Positions 1 to 10,045 are shown, counted from the stretch's first letter. The stretch is 64,000 nucleotides of DNA from Actinomycetales bacterium (GCA_015655375.1 JAATFD010000010.1:1-64000); one strand, 5' to 3'. Program-made: numbers and translations. Notes: a model not told the origin generated them from the letters alone.

Positions 1-1
1 C

Positions 2-2176
2 AAGCAGGGCCGCTTCCTCCTGATCCTATGGGTCTTCATCACCGCGGTCGTCCTTGTCTACTACAAGGCCCTCGTCGGCTTCTCCTGGGGCCGGGTCCTG
101 ACGATCGTCGCCTTCAGTTTGCTCGGGATGGCCGGATCCTACTCAGTGGCATGGTTCGGCATTCGGGTCAACACCTTCGCGAACTCGCGTACCTCATTCG
201 CGGCCCTGCGCGGTCGCCCCGTCGAAATCCACCGGATCCCGATGCGCTCGGGCATGTCGATCGGCATGGTGCTGATCTCTCTCGAGCTGTTCATGATGCT
301 CGTCATTCTGCTGTTCCTGCCCTCCGACGTCGCCGGTGCGTGCTTCATTGGTTTTGCGATCGGAGAATCCCTGGGCGCCTCCGCCCTGCGCATCGCGGGC
401 GGGATCTTCACCAAGATCGCAGACATCGGCTCCGACCTCATGAAGATCGTCTTCAAGATCGACGAGGACGATCCCCGCAATCCGGGCGTCATCGCCGACT
501 GCACGGGCGACAATGCGGGGGACTCCGTGGGCCCCAGCGCCGATGGGTTCGAGACCTACGGCGTCACCGGGGTCGCCCTCGTGACCTTCATCCTCCTGGC
601 GGTTCCCGACACCGGTCTCCAGGCAACGTTGCTCGTGTGGATCTTCATCGTGCGCGCGGCGATGATCATTGCCTCAGCCTTGGCCTACGTCCTCACTGAA
701 CGCCTCGTCACCGCCCGGTATGGCCATGCCTCGCAAATGGACTTCGAGGCGCCTCTGACTTCCCTGGTCCGACTGACCTCGCTCCTGTGCATCGTTGTCA
801 CCGCGGTGGCGACCTGGGCCGTCCTCGGCGACCTGCCCGATCTGCTGTGGCTCAAACTAGCGGCAATCATCACCTGTGGCACCCTCGCGGGAGCACTGAT
901 CCCCGAACTCGTCAAGGTCTTCACCTCGACCCGCTCGCGTCACGTGCGCGAGATCGTCAAGAGTTCCCGACAGGGCGGGGCGTCGCTGAACATCCTCTCC
1001 GGGGTCGTCGCCGGGAACTTCTCCAGCTACTGGCTCGGTATCGCGATCGTCGCCCTGATGAGCGTCGCCTTCCTCGTGTCGACCCTCGGGCTCGGTGACG
1101 TCATGCTCGCCCCCGCCGTCTTCGCCTTCGGTCTCGTGGCCTTCGGCTTCCTCGGCATGGGCCCGGTGACGATCGCGGTCGACTCCTACGGGCCGGTCAC
1201 CGACAACGCCCAGTCCGTCTACGAGCTCTCCCGCATCGAATACGTCGAGGATATCGACCCACAGATCGAGCATGAGTTCGGATTCGAGCCCCACTGGGAC
1301 TCGGCCAAGCAGATGCTCGAGGAGAACGACGGAGCCGGCAACACGTTCAAGGCCACGGCCAAACCGGTCCTCATCGGCACGGCGGTCGTGGGCGCCACGA
1401 CGATGATCTTCTCGATCATCATCGGACTGACGAGTTCCCTGACCGATGCCTCCGCCCTGGCGAACCTCTCGATCATGCACGCGCCGTTCCTGCTCGGCCT
1501 CATCACGGGTGGGGCGGTGATCTTCTGGTTCTCCGGAGCCTCGATCCAGGCCGTGACGACAGGAGCCTATCGAGCCGTCGAGTACATCAAAAAGACGATC
1601 CGCCTGGACGAGGGCGCTGAGCGCGCCAGCGAGGAAGACTCGCGTCGCATCGTGGCGATCTGCACCGAGTACGCCCAACAGGGGATGCTGACAATCTTCC
1701 TCGCGGTTTTCTTCGCGACGCTGTCCTTCGCCTTCATCGAGCCCTATTTCTTCATCGGTTACCTGATCTCGACCGCGATCTTCGGTCTGTATCAGGCGAT
1801 CTACATGGCGAACGCGGGCGGTGCCTGGGACAACGCGAAAAAGGTCGTCGAGGTCGATCTGCATGCCAAGGGGACAGCCCTGCACGATGCGACCATTGTC
1901 GGCGACACCGTCGGCGACCCCTTCAAGGACACCTCATCGGTGGCCCTCAATCCGATCATCAAGTTCACGACCCTGTTCGGCCTGCTCGCCGTCGAACTCG
2001 CCGTCTCACTGACCGCGCAGGGGTTGGGGACCCTCGTCCTCGTCCTCGCTGCGGTCTTCTTCCTGATCTCTGCAGCCTTCGTCCACCGCTCTTTCTACGG
2101 GATGCGCATCCGGAGCGATCCAGATGAGGACGGGTCACAGGGATCTCCCAGCCTCAGCAGGGGAGCCACACCATGA
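2..2176 (+). CDS. hppA: Membrane-bound proton-translocating pyrophosphatase (5' truncated by window edge)
   Basis: The protein is an integral-membrane H+-PPase that couples pyrophosphate hydrolysis to proton export. The reading frame is already open at base 2, so the N-terminus lies outside the window; about 724 codons are present. The substrate/Mg-binding core is clear: DDPRNPGVIAD followed by GDNAGDS near bases 470-530, and VGDTVGDPFKDT near bases 1900-1930. Many hydrophobic helices follow. The segment GNTFKA (near 1340) has Lys where K+-dependent enzymes carry Ala, so this is probably the K+-independent class. Its stop overlaps the next start (ATGA). Family identity is very secure; the potassium class is inferred by eye. 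Confidence 0.95.
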   Translation, partial: KQGRFLLILWVFITAVVLVYYKALVGFSWGRVLTIVAFSLLGMAGSYSVAWFGIRVNTFANSRTSFAALRGRPVEIHRIPMRSGMSIGMVLISLELFMMLVILLFLPSDVAGACFIGFAIGESLGASALRIAGGIFTKIADIGSDLMKIVFKIDEDDPRNPGVIADCTGDNAGDSVGPSADGFETYGVTGVALVTFILLAVPDTGLQATLLVWIFIVRAAMIIASALAYVLTERLVTARYGHASQMDFEAPLTSLVRLTSLLCIVVTAVATWAVLGDLPDLLWLKLAAIITCGTLAGALIPELVKVFTSTRSRHVREIVKSSRQGGASLNILSGVVAGNFSSYWLGIAIVALMSVAFLVSTLGLGDVMLAPAVFAFGLVAFGFLGMGPVTIAVDSYGPVTDNAQSVYELSRIEYVEDIDPQIEHEFGFEPHWDSAKQMLEENDGAGNTFKATAKPVLIGTAVVGATTMIFSIIIGLTSSLTDASALANLSIMHAPFLLGLITGGAVIFWFSGASIQAVTTGAYRAVEYIKKTIRLDEGAERASEEDSRRIVAICTEYAQQGMLTIFLAVFFATLSFAFIEPYFFIGYLISTAIFGLYQAIYMANAGGAWDNAKKVVEVDLHAKGTALHDATIVGDTVGDPFKDTSSVALNPIIKFTTLFGLLAVELAVSLTAQGLGTLVLVLAAVFFLISAAFVHRSFYGMRIRSDPDEDGSQGSPSLSRGATP

Positions 2177-3228
2177 GAATCGCCATCAAACGGGACGCGA
2201 CCATCATCGACGAGGACGGGAACATCGCCGGACACGATGCCGGCGCCACCCTGGTACGCCGCCTCCTGCGCATCTTCCCCGGCGCGTCCTTGATCGGGCG
2301 GGGCGCACGGCGCTGCGCCGAGTTCGACCTCGTCCCACTCGAATTCCTCGACCCGGAGGAGACAGCCATCCTCAACATGGACGTCCTCGATTCCCTGACT
2401 GTGTGGACGACGCTGTACCACTCCTCGGGCGGCCTGCGCCCACAGATCATGAACTTCGTGTGGTGGCCGACGACCTCCCTGGAGGAACCGGTCCAGATCA
2501 GCGCTTTCGCTCTGTCCTGTGGGCTCTTCCCGACCTTTGCGAACTCGGAGCGCACGGCCAACGAGGTCCGTGAACTCGTTGCGAAGTGGACGGTTCCCCC
2601 AATCTCTGAGCAAGCGCGGCTTGCCTGGGTCAACCTCGGGTTCCGCCTCGACCACGTCCAGGAACGCAACGAGCCGAAAATTCCCGTTGTCCTCTACCCG
2701 GCGATCTATCTCTCCGAGCGCAAACAGCCCCAGGCCTTCATGAGCATCCTCGACGAGGTCCACGCACGCACGCCCCTGACCGTCCAAATGCGCCTGCACG
2801 AGTCCCACCTCGTCTCCGAACTGGCGATGTCATTCTCCCAACGATCCTGGGTCTGGGTCGGTCCGCTGACCGCGAACCGGTCCTCCTACTGGCACGCCCT
2901 GGCGGGCACGACCGCATTTCTCGCCACCGCGACCGAGGAGTCCTATGGCCTGTCCTACGTGGAGGCGATGGGAGCCGGAGTGATCGGGATCTTCCCCGAC
3001 CACCAGTGGGCCCGGGCCCTGCTCCCACCGGACTATCCGTTCCTGTATCGGAGTCCCGACGAGGCCGCCGACCTCCTCGAGCGGGCCCTGACCGCGACCG
3101 CGGGCTGTCGCCGCGAACTCGACGACCTGGTCGCAGGCAGCTTCGCCGAGTGGATTCGGCGACGTCACAGCGACGACGCGTTCGATCGGGAGATCAAACG
3201 GCGACTCGAGGAATGGTTCAGCCGCTGA
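2173..3228 (+). CDS. Glycosyltransferase-like protein (GT-B, GT4-type C-terminal half)
   Basis: This 351-residue protein starts at an ATG inside the hppA stop codon (ATGA overlap), so it is probably translationally coupled to the pyrophosphatase. The C-terminal half carries an E-x7-E pattern, EESYGLSYVEAMGAG near residue 255, typical of the nucleotide-sugar site of family 1/4 glycosyltransferases. The N-terminal half is not strongly diagnostic. No signal peptide or membrane segment is visible, so it should be cytosolic. Donor and acceptor sugars cannot be told, and why it is coupled to hppA is unknown. The glycosyltransferase assignment is fairly firm; nothing more specific is. Confidence 0.7.
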   Translation: MRIAIKRDATIIDEDGNIAGHDAGATLVRRLLRIFPGASLIGRGARRCAEFDLVPLEFLDPEETAILNMDVLDSLTVWTTLYHSSGGLRPQIMNFVWWPTTSLEEPVQISAFALSCGLFPTFANSERTANEVRELVAKWTVPPISEQARLAWVNLGFRLDHVQERNEPKIPVVLYPAIYLSERKQPQAFMSILDEVHARTPLTVQMRLHESHLVSELAMSFSQRSWVWVGPLTANRSSYWHALAGTTAFLATATEESYGLSYVEAMGAGVIGIFPDHQWARALLPPDYPFLYRSPDEAADLLERALTATAGCRRELDDLVAGSFAEWIRRRHSDDAFDREIKRRLEEWFSR

Positions 3229-3560
3229 GCAGGGCGGAGCAGTCAGGCGAAGACGTTGACGGTCTCCCAGCTGGTGTTGTCGATATGGACGGCGAGCCCA
3301 TGAAGTTTGCCGGAGATCGTCAAGATCCGCTCCAGCAGATAAGAATCAGAACGACGATGGGCGGAGGAATTCACCTCTCCCAAGGCGACGCCGGGTCGGC
3401 TCCCGCCCGGCAGCCATCGGCTCCTCTCACCAGGTCGAACTCCTCGTTGTTGACTCAGGATCCGACCGTCGAAGTGTGGGACATCCCTGGGAACCGCACC
3501 CGGACTCAGGCCGTGAGCGGAAGGCCGAGGACAGCGAGAGCGTGTCCTCGTACCCCGCTC
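3229..3560 (-). other. Gap with a possible gene-end remnant
   Basis: No intact gene is visible between two convergent genes. On the minus strand about 45 codons ending at a TGA at 3243-3245 read like a real protein end (GKLHGLAVHIDNTSWETVNV then FA). The frame loses coding character above about 3390. It may be the tail of a deleted gene; no family is recognised. Confidence 0.3.
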
Positions 3561-4034
3561 TCACATCCCGGAGATCACCACACCGGAGGTCAGGGCCCGC
3601 TCGGAGACGTCGGCGGCCAGGCGTCGGACCGCCGCGTAGGCGCCCTCGGCCAGCAGCGCCTCCCCGCGCGCGGTTTCCCCCGACCAGCGCAGATCGAGGC
3701 CCTCGGGAGGGGTATAGGCCTCGCCGGCCGGCATGAGGACGACCGCTGCCGCCCGCACCCGAGGATCGTCCTCGCGGCGCACGATGACGTCACGGACCTC
3801 GGGAAGCCGTTCGACAGAACGCACCAGCACGCGGCACCGGCGCTGTGAGGACCGAAACGTGAGCGTGACCCGCGCATCCGAGCCCGCCAAGACCCCCGAC
3901 GCGATCGAATCGACGTTGACCCCACGGGTCGAGAAGACGCCGGCCAAGCGCGTGACGACGCCCGTCCGATCCGCCGTGTGGACGACGGCGACCCACCCCG
4001 GATCCTCATCGGGCAGGTCCACGGTCTCAGTCAT
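3561..4034 (-). CDS. ACT-domain protein
   Basis: This protein has 157 residues from ATG 4034. Residues about 12-85 (beginning GWVAVVHTADRTGVVTRLAG) form an ACT ligand-binding domain resembling the acetolactate synthase small subunit, which senses amino acids. The start codon lies inside the end of the upstream dehydrogenase-like gene (8-base overlap), so the two should be co-translated and may act together. The framing extends further upstream, but that part only reads through the dehydrogenase gene in another frame. The ligand is unknown; a role as regulatory partner of the dehydrogenase is inference from the overlap. Confidence 0.75.
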   Translation of the reverse strand: MTETVDLPDEDPGWVAVVHTADRTGVVTRLAGVFSTRGVNVDSIASGVLAGSDARVTLTFRSSQRRCRVLVRSVERLPEVRDVIVRREDDPRVRAAAVVLMPAGEAYTPPEGLDLRWSGETARGEALLAEGAYAAVRRLAADVSERALTSGVVISGM

Positions 4035-5109
4035 GTCCGACTTCCTCGAGGTAGGGGGCGCACAGCGCCGAGATATGGCGATGGGATTCCAGTAGCAGAT
4101 CCTCCTCATCCGGAGCGAGTCCGTCGAGAAGGACACTCGACCACCCCTCCGGGCCGAGGACGACCGGGACTCCGAGGACCCCACGCACAGGCCCGTCTCC
4201 GAGGGAGACCTCTCCGTCGAGGCCGACCTGTCCGGCCACGACGATCTCGCGACCGTCCATCAACGTTTCGACAAGTTCGACCGTCGCATTAGCCGTGCCC
4301 ACGGCGGTCTTCGCGCCCGACTGATGCGTCATCCAGGCGCGCACAACCATGCGGACATCGGGCGGCAACTCCTCGACCTTCTCGAAGGCCAGGCCGATAT
4401 CACTTGTGGCGGCGTGCCCGAGCCAGTCCTGCGCCTCTGCGATCTCACGGGAGAATGTCGCGAGGGTGCGTGGCCCTCGGGTCCTGCGCACGGCCGCGAC
4501 GCGTTCGGGGACGTCGAGGCCGACCACTCGCACACTCGACCACAGGGGAACGACCCCACTGCCGTGCTGGCCAGCGACGAATCCGGAGATCCGGTGACGA
4601 CGCATGCCCATCGACTGAGCAATCTCACGGCGCAGGCGCAGCGTGTCGAGCCACGCGCCCATCCCGATGACCTGGTGGCGGTCCAACGCGCGGGCGAAGG
4701 TCGCCACTCCGAGCTCGACTGGGTTTGTCACCATGATGACGACCTCGCGACCCGACCCATGGCACGCCAAGGCTTCGGCGTAGGAAGCGAAGACCCGCGC
4801 GTTGTCGCGCGCCAGTGCGTCGCGGTCCGAGGATGCTCCCGGATGTGCCGGCGCGGTCGCGCCAGCGGTGACGACGATGACATCGGCCACGACCTCGGTC
4901 GGGTTGAGGGCGACATCGATCATGGGAGCGATCTCGTCGTAAGCGTCGAGAAGATCGGCGCGCAACCCGTGGACGGCCGGACCCGATCGTCCGCCCGCCC
5001 GCCCCACCAGTTGCAACCTAGAGGTCGTGGGCAGGATCTGCCTCTCGATGAGCTGGGTGCAGACCTCACGCCCCACAGCTCCGGTCGCACCGATCACCGC
5101 CACATCCAT
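4027..5109 (-). CDS. Lactate/malate dehydrogenase-like NAD(P)-dependent oxidoreductase
   Basis: This is a 360-residue cytosolic 2-hydroxyacid dehydrogenase of the LDH/MDH superfamily. It has a Rossmann glycine motif (GATGAVG) at residues 7-13, the VTNPVE loop, the catalytic Asp in WLDTLR and the proton-relay His in GQHGSGVVPLWS. The substrate-specificity loop (TAPAHPGASSDRDAL) does not match ordinary malate or lactate enzymes, so the substrate is not assigned. ATG 5109 was chosen over an in-frame GTG at 5118 because a TATAGT -10 element ends 7 bases before the ATG and overlaps the GTG. The gene overlaps the ACT-domain gene downstream. Confidence 0.8.
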   Translation of the reverse strand: MDVAVIGATGAVGREVCTQLIERQILPTTSRLQLVGRAGGRSGPAVHGLRADLLDAYDEIAPMIDVALNPTEVVADVIVVTAGATAPAHPGASSDRDALARDNARVFASYAEALACHGSGREVVIMVTNPVELGVATFARALDRHQVIGMGAWLDTLRLRREIAQSMGMRRHRISGFVAGQHGSGVVPLWSSVRVVGLDVPERVAAVRRTRGPRTLATFSREIAEAQDWLGHAATSDIGLAFEKVEELPPDVRMVVRAWMTHQSGAKTAVGTANATVELVETLMDGREIVVAGQVGLDGEVSLGDGPVRGVLGVPVVLGPEGWSSVLLDGLAPDEEDLLLESHRHISALCAPYLEEVGHD

Positions 5110-5116
5110 GGGGCTC

Positions 5117-5122
5117 ACTATA
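5117..5122 (-). promoter_or_regulatory. -10 element for a leaderless dehydrogenase mRNA
   Basis: TATAGT lies 7 bases upstream of ATG 5109 and no Shine-Dalgarno sequence fits that start. This is the spacing expected when transcription begins at the start codon. No convincing -35 hexamer is seen. Confidence 0.55.
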
Positions 5123-5167
5123 ACCAGCCTTGATCGATTCTTGACTGACGAAAGAGCATCGGCTCTG

Positions 5168-8100
5168 TCACGGATACAGGCGCAGGCCCCGCGGGACTTC
5201 GGCGAATCCGGCTGTCTTCAGCGCCGCACCCAAGGGCGTCGCGTTCACGGGGCTGCCATTGACCGTCAGGACGGACAACGGCAGCGACCGAGTGCGGCGC
5301 AACGCGGCGACCAGTGCCTCGGCCACCTCTCGACAGTCCTCGGGATCGTCGCTGAAAGACAGCACGGAGTGCCCGCCCGCCCCGACCCACAGCAAGGCCC
5401 GTCCCCTGCCGATGCCGACAAGGGCGCCCGCCCTCCTGGTCGGGGTCGATCCTCCCGGAACCTCGGGCCAGGCGAGCGAGGAACCGAAGGGGGAAGCGGG
5501 ATCGACCGCACTGAGCACGACGATCCTGCCCGGCACCGCACTCGCGACCGACGACTCCTGAGCGTCCTCGTGGGCACGCAGTCGGTCGATGACGTCGCGC
5601 CGGGCGAACTGGGTGCCGCCGAGTCCCTCGACGAAGTGCCCACGCAGGACGCGGCCCGCGTCCTCCAGCGCACCCAGGACGGGAACGACCGCGCTGAAGC
5701 CTCCGGGGACGCCCTCGGCGATCGCCGTCGCCCGCACGACGACTCCGGAGCGGTCGAGCATCACCTCCGCCCTGGCGAGGCGTCGGGCGTTGGCGCTCGG
5801 CGCATCGAGAGGATCCCGTACGATCAGCGACCATCGCCCGGCCAGCGCCGCGTCGGTCGAACCGGTCAGGGAAGCCACAGCCCGCGCTCTCTGGCGCACT
5901 CCCGGGGAGCGCCTGCGCGAGCGAGAAAGGGAACGGGGACGCTGAGCCCGGGCTCCGGGTCCGGAACGGGCGAGGAATGCGCGGACGGGCGCGAGCGTGT
6001 CGGTGGCGATGCGCCCGGCCCACGCGAGGTCCCACAGAGCATCGGCCAGAGCCTCGCGTGAGGGCACGCGCGTGTTCGACGTTGCGTCCCCGCGGGTCTT
6101 CCCCACGCGCTCCCGCAAGCGATCGGCGAAATAGGCTCCCCCGTCGTCGAGGGCGTCGAGAATGAGTTTGCGCAGTTCGGCCCGCGAGCCGTCGAGACTC
6201 GTATTGTCCAGGTCCCCGTGATCGGTGCCTCCGACGAGGTCCGAGGGATCGGGCAGAAGATCACCAGCAACGTCGTCGGGGCTGAGCGCCAGGAGACCGT
6301 CGTCGGCACCCAGCCGTCCCGCCCCGCACCAGGCAACCTCTCCCGACGCGATGAGCCGGTCGAGCATGTCGGGACGGTAGCCGGGCACACGCGCCGGCAA
6401 GATCCAGCGCTCCCACACCGAGGCCGGCAGGGCGAGACCCGCCAGACGGTCAATCGTTTGGAGGACGGCATCCACGGATTCCTCGTCCTCGAGCACCTCG
6501 GTTGCGCCCGCGTCGGTGCCACCGCGCTCCCCAAGTGGAGAGATTCCCTGCCAGTCCAGGAGGAAACGGGTGTAGGCAGGCGCTCCGACCGGCCGGGTCG
6601 CCGCCCGTGCCGCAGCCAACGATCGCATCCGCAGTGTGCGCAGGACCTCCACGCCGACCCACTGATGTGCGTCGACCGACACGGAGACGACCAGCCCCTC
6701 TCCACGCAGGGAATCCAGCGCGTCGGCAGCGACCGCCGCACCGATCCCGAGGCGCCTGGCCAGCTCGAGCCCGGAGAACGGGCCGTGGGAACGGGCGAAA
6801 CGCAGGGCGAGCGCGTGCAGGGGTCGATCCGCTTCTTCGAGGAAGACGGCGGGAACGTCCTCGGGCACACTCACGCCGAGCCCGTCCCGGAGCAACGCCA
6901 GGTCCTCGACCGCGCTCCACCGTTTCGACCCGGCCATGGCGACCGGTCGGATCCGCCCCTGTGCCGCCAGCTCCGCGAGCCAGCCGGACGTCGCCCCGGG
7001 CTCCTCGCAGCGCTGCGCGACCTCATCGGTGGACAGCGGACCGATCGTCCGGAGAATGTCGGCCAGCCCCTCGATCCCGCGGGCTCGGCGACCCGGTTCC
7101 GTACGCTGGAGTTGACGGCCGAGCCGGGCGACGACCTTTGGGTCAAGGACTTCTCCCAGGTCTACCTCGCCGAGCAGATCGGCCAGCAAGGACGTGTCGA
7201 GGGAGAGGACACTCGTCCGACGTTCCGCCGCGGGCGCGTCCTGGTCGTAGACGTGCGCGGCGAGGTAGCCGAAGAGCAGGATCGCAGCGAAGGGCGAGGG
7301 CACCCTGGTCTCCGTCTCGACCAGATGCACGTCGCCGGAGCCGATCCTCTCGAGCAGAGCTGTCAGCGCGGACAGATCGTAGACGTCCTGGAGGCATTCT
7401 CGCGCTGCCTCCAGCAGGATCGGGAACTCAGGGTGAGAGGAGGCGACGGCCAGGAGCTGGGAGGCCCGTTGACGCTGCTGCCACAGGGGCGTGCGGTGTC
7501 CCGGGTCGCGACGTGGCAGGAGCAGGGCGCGGGCCGCACACTCCCGGAACCGACCGGCAAAGAGGGCGGAGGAACCCAGGGAGTCGCGGACGAGACGAGC
7601 GATCTCCGTACCCTCGAAACAGAAGATCTCCGCACCCGGCGGACGCCCGGCGGTCTCCGGCAGGCGCACGACGATGCCGTCGTCGGCGGCCATCACCTGC
7701 GCATCGACGCCCCGCTCGACACGGATCCGTTCCCCGATCGCCAGGGCCCACGGCGCATGGACCCGCCAGCCCCAGGGTGAGTGGAGGATCAGGCGCCAAT
7801 CCCCGGCCTCGTCGCGGCACCGTTCGACGACCAGGGTCATGTCGGTCGGCAGCACACCGGTTGCCGACCGTTGCTCGGACAGTAGGGCCAAGAGGTTGCG
7901 GCCCGCCGCAGCATCGAGGCCGTCGCGGGACAGACGCTCCTCGACCGCGGATCCGTCGGACGCCCCCGCCTTTGAGACCTCCAGGGACTCCGTGATCTCG
8001 CGGATGAAGGTGCCCATCGCTGCGCCGAGTTCCGCGGGACGTCCCATTCCGTCGCCGTGCCAGAACGGGAGTCGGGCCGGGCGTCCGGGGGCCGGGACGA

Positions 8101-10033
8101 CGACGACGCGGTCGGTCGTGATCTCCTGGATCCTCCACGAGGTCGCCCCCAGGGTGACGACGTCGTTGACCCGGGACTCGAAGACCATTTCCTCGTCGAG
8201 CTCGCCGACGCGCTTCGCACCGCGCTCGCCCTCGACCTCGGGCAGGACGACCCGGTAGGACCCGCGATCGGGGATCGTGCCCCCGGAGGTGACGGCGAGG
8301 CGCTGGGCGCCAGGTCGGGCACGCAGCACTCCGGCCTCGCGGTCCCAGATCAGACGGGGCCGCAGTTCGGAGAACTCCTCGGCCGGGTAGCGACCGGAGA
8401 GCATGTCGAGGACGCCCTCGTAGGAACGCCGGGACAGGGAGTGGAACGGAGCGGAACGCCGAACCGACGTGAACCAGTCGTCGACGCTCAGATCCGCACC
8501 GACGGAGGCCGCGACCGTCTGCTGGGCGAGGATGTCCAGGGGGTTGCGCGGGATCGAGATCGCCTCGATGTGTCCGGCCGTCATCCCCTCGACGGTCACC
8601 GCGGCGTCGATCAGCTCCCGACGCGTGCGCGGATAGACGAGGCCGCGCGAGACCCCGCCGACATGATGACCCGCGCGCCCGATCCGCTGGAGTCCGGAGG
8701 CGACCGAGGGCGGAGCGGACACCTGGATGACGAGGTCGACCAGACCCATGTCGATGCCGAGTTCGAGGCTCGAGGTCGCCACGACGCAGCGCAGCTCGCC
8801 GCTCTTGAGGTCGTGTTCGATGAGGGCGCGTCGCTCCTTGGAGACAGAGCCGTGGTGGGCGCGGGCGATCTCGAGCGATGCGCCGCCCGTCAATCCCCCT
8901 TCGGTCGAGCCCATGCGCGAGTCACGATGGAGCAGGTCGAAGGTGTCGGCAGGGTCCGGAGTGGCCGGGTCGTCGAGAGTGTCATCCGTCGTGCGTCTGC
9001 CCGGTGCCGCGACCTCGCCCGCCACGCGCTGGGACCACAAATCGTTGAGCCTCGCGGTCAGTCGCTCGGCGAGCCCCCGCGAGTTGACGAACACGATCGT
9101 CGAGCGGTTCTCGAGGATCCGCTCGAGGATCGAAGCCTCGACATGCGGCCAGATCGTCCCACCCGCGCGCGAGGAGTCGGCATCGTCCTCTCCCGGGGCA
9201 TTGCCGTGCGGGACGGGACGGGCTGGCAGATCACGCATGTCCTCGACGGGCACGACGATGCGCACGTCCATGTGGGTCGACGCGGGTGGAGCGACGACCT
9301 CGACCGGCCGGGACCCCCCGAGGAATCGGGCGACCTCGTCGGCGGGGCGCACAGTCGCCGACAGCCCGATGCGCTGCGCGGGATGGGCGAGCAAAGCGTC
9401 GAGTCTCTCGAGGGAGACGGCGAGGTGAGCACCGCGCTTCGTGCCGGCCACGGCGTGGACCTCGTCGACGATGACGGTCTGGACCTGGCGCAGGGTCTCA
9501 CGGGCCTTCGAGGTTTCCATCAGATAGAGCGACTCGGGAGTCGTGATGAGGATGTCGGGTGGCTTCCTGACAAGCCGGGCGCGTTCGGACGACGGCGTGT
9601 CGCCGGAGCGCACGGCGACGCGGATGTCGGGGACGTCCTCACCCAGCGCGCGACGACGTTCGCTGATTCCACGCAGCGGGACAGTCAGATTGCGCTCGAC
9701 ATCGACGCCGAGCGCCTTCAGCGGCGAGATGTAGAGGATGCGCGGGCCACGAGGTTGGGGTACCGCACGGGTCCCCCGGCCAAGACTGTCAGTGGTCCCC
9801 GTGGCGGCCGAGATGTCGGCCCCGTCCCCGCGGGCGTCGAGCAGACGGTCGATCGCCCACAGGAAGGCCGCCAGCGTCTTGCCGGAACCGGTCGGAGCGA
9901 TGACCAGCGCATCGCTTCCCCGCCGGATCGCGTCCCAGGCAGCGACCTGAATCGGTGTGGGCACATCGAAAACGCCCGTGAACCACTCACGCGTCGCGCG
10001 CGTGAACAGTCCGAGGGTACCGGTCGACGTCAT
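5168..10033 (-). CDS. lhr: Large ATP-dependent helicase Lhr
   Basis: This 1621-residue superfamily-2 DNA repair helicase matches the length of actinobacterial Lhr. Walker A is APTGSGKT at residues 46-53; the DEVH box and LSAT motif follow within the first RecA domain, and the helicase-C domain includes LELGIDMG and QRIGRAGH. Beyond about residue 850 comes the long Lhr C-terminal region with winged-helix-like repeats. ATG 10033 was preferred to an in-frame GTG at 10063 because a GACAAT hexamer ends 6 bases before it. The antisense strand also holds long open frames, which are GC-bias shadows. The gene stands alone, separated by short gaps from its neighbours. Confidence 0.95.
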   Translation of the reverse strand: MTSTGTLGLFTRATREWFTGVFDVPTPIQVAAWDAIRRGSDALVIAPTGSGKTLAAFLWAIDRLLDARGDGADISAATGTTDSLGRGTRAVPQPRGPRILYISPLKALGVDVERNLTVPLRGISERRRALGEDVPDIRVAVRSGDTPSSERARLVRKPPDILITTPESLYLMETSKARETLRQVQTVIVDEVHAVAGTKRGAHLAVSLERLDALLAHPAQRIGLSATVRPADEVARFLGGSRPVEVVAPPASTHMDVRIVVPVEDMRDLPARPVPHGNAPGEDDADSSRAGGTIWPHVEASILERILENRSTIVFVNSRGLAERLTARLNDLWSQRVAGEVAAPGRRTTDDTLDDPATPDPADTFDLLHRDSRMGSTEGGLTGGASLEIARAHHGSVSKERRALIEHDLKSGELRCVVATSSLELGIDMGLVDLVIQVSAPPSVASGLQRIGRAGHHVGGVSRGLVYPRTRRELIDAAVTVEGMTAGHIEAISIPRNPLDILAQQTVAASVGADLSVDDWFTSVRRSAPFHSLSRRSYEGVLDMLSGRYPAEEFSELRPRLIWDREAGVLRARPGAQRLAVTSGGTIPDRGSYRVVLPEVEGERGAKRVGELDEEMVFESRVNDVVTLGATSWRIQEITTDRVVVVPAPGRPARLPFWHGDGMGRPAELGAAMGTFIREITESLEVSKAGASDGSAVEERLSRDGLDAAAGRNLLALLSEQRSATGVLPTDMTLVVERCRDEAGDWRLILHSPWGWRVHAPWALAIGERIRVERGVDAQVMAADDGIVVRLPETAGRPPGAEIFCFEGTEIARLVRDSLGSSALFAGRFRECAARALLLPRRDPGHRTPLWQQRQRASQLLAVASSHPEFPILLEAARECLQDVYDLSALTALLERIGSGDVHLVETETRVPSPFAAILLFGYLAAHVYDQDAPAAERRTSVLSLDTSLLADLLGEVDLGEVLDPKVVARLGRQLQRTEPGRRARGIEGLADILRTIGPLSTDEVAQRCEEPGATSGWLAELAAQGRIRPVAMAGSKRWSAVEDLALLRDGLGVSVPEDVPAVFLEEADRPLHALALRFARSHGPFSGLELARRLGIGAAVAADALDSLRGEGLVVSVSVDAHQWVGVEVLRTLRMRSLAAARAATRPVGAPAYTRFLLDWQGISPLGERGGTDAGATEVLEDEESVDAVLQTIDRLAGLALPASVWERWILPARVPGYRPDMLDRLIASGEVAWCGAGRLGADDGLLALSPDDVAGDLLPDPSDLVGGTDHGDLDNTSLDGSRAELRKLILDALDDGGAYFADRLRERVGKTRGDATSNTRVPSREALADALWDLAWAGRIATDTLAPVRAFLARSGPGARAQRPRSLSRSRRRSPGVRQRARAVASLTGSTDAALAGRWSLIVRDPLDAPSANARRLARAEVMLDRSGVVVRATAIAEGVPGGFSAVVPVLGALEDAGRVLRGHFVEGLGGTQFARRDVIDRLRAHEDAQESSVASAVPGRIVVLSAVDPASPFGSSLAWPEVPGGSTPTRRAGALVGIGRGRALLWVGAGGHSVLSFSDDPEDCREVAEALVAALRRTRSLPLSVLTVNGSPVNATPLGAALKTAGFAEVPRGLRLYP

Positions 10034-10039
10034 GCCCTC

Positions 10040-10045
10040 ATTGTC
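10040..10045 (-). promoter_or_regulatory. Possible -10 element for leaderless lhr
   Basis: GACAAT lies 6 bases upstream of ATG 10033. The same hexamer and spacing occurs before uvrD2, which supports reading it as a -10 box. It departs from TANNNT at the first base. Confidence 0.35.

Noticed and set aside
857-1885. A 342-codon minus-strand frame within hppA
   Set aside because: It is an acidic, low-complexity shadow of the pyrophosphatase helices.
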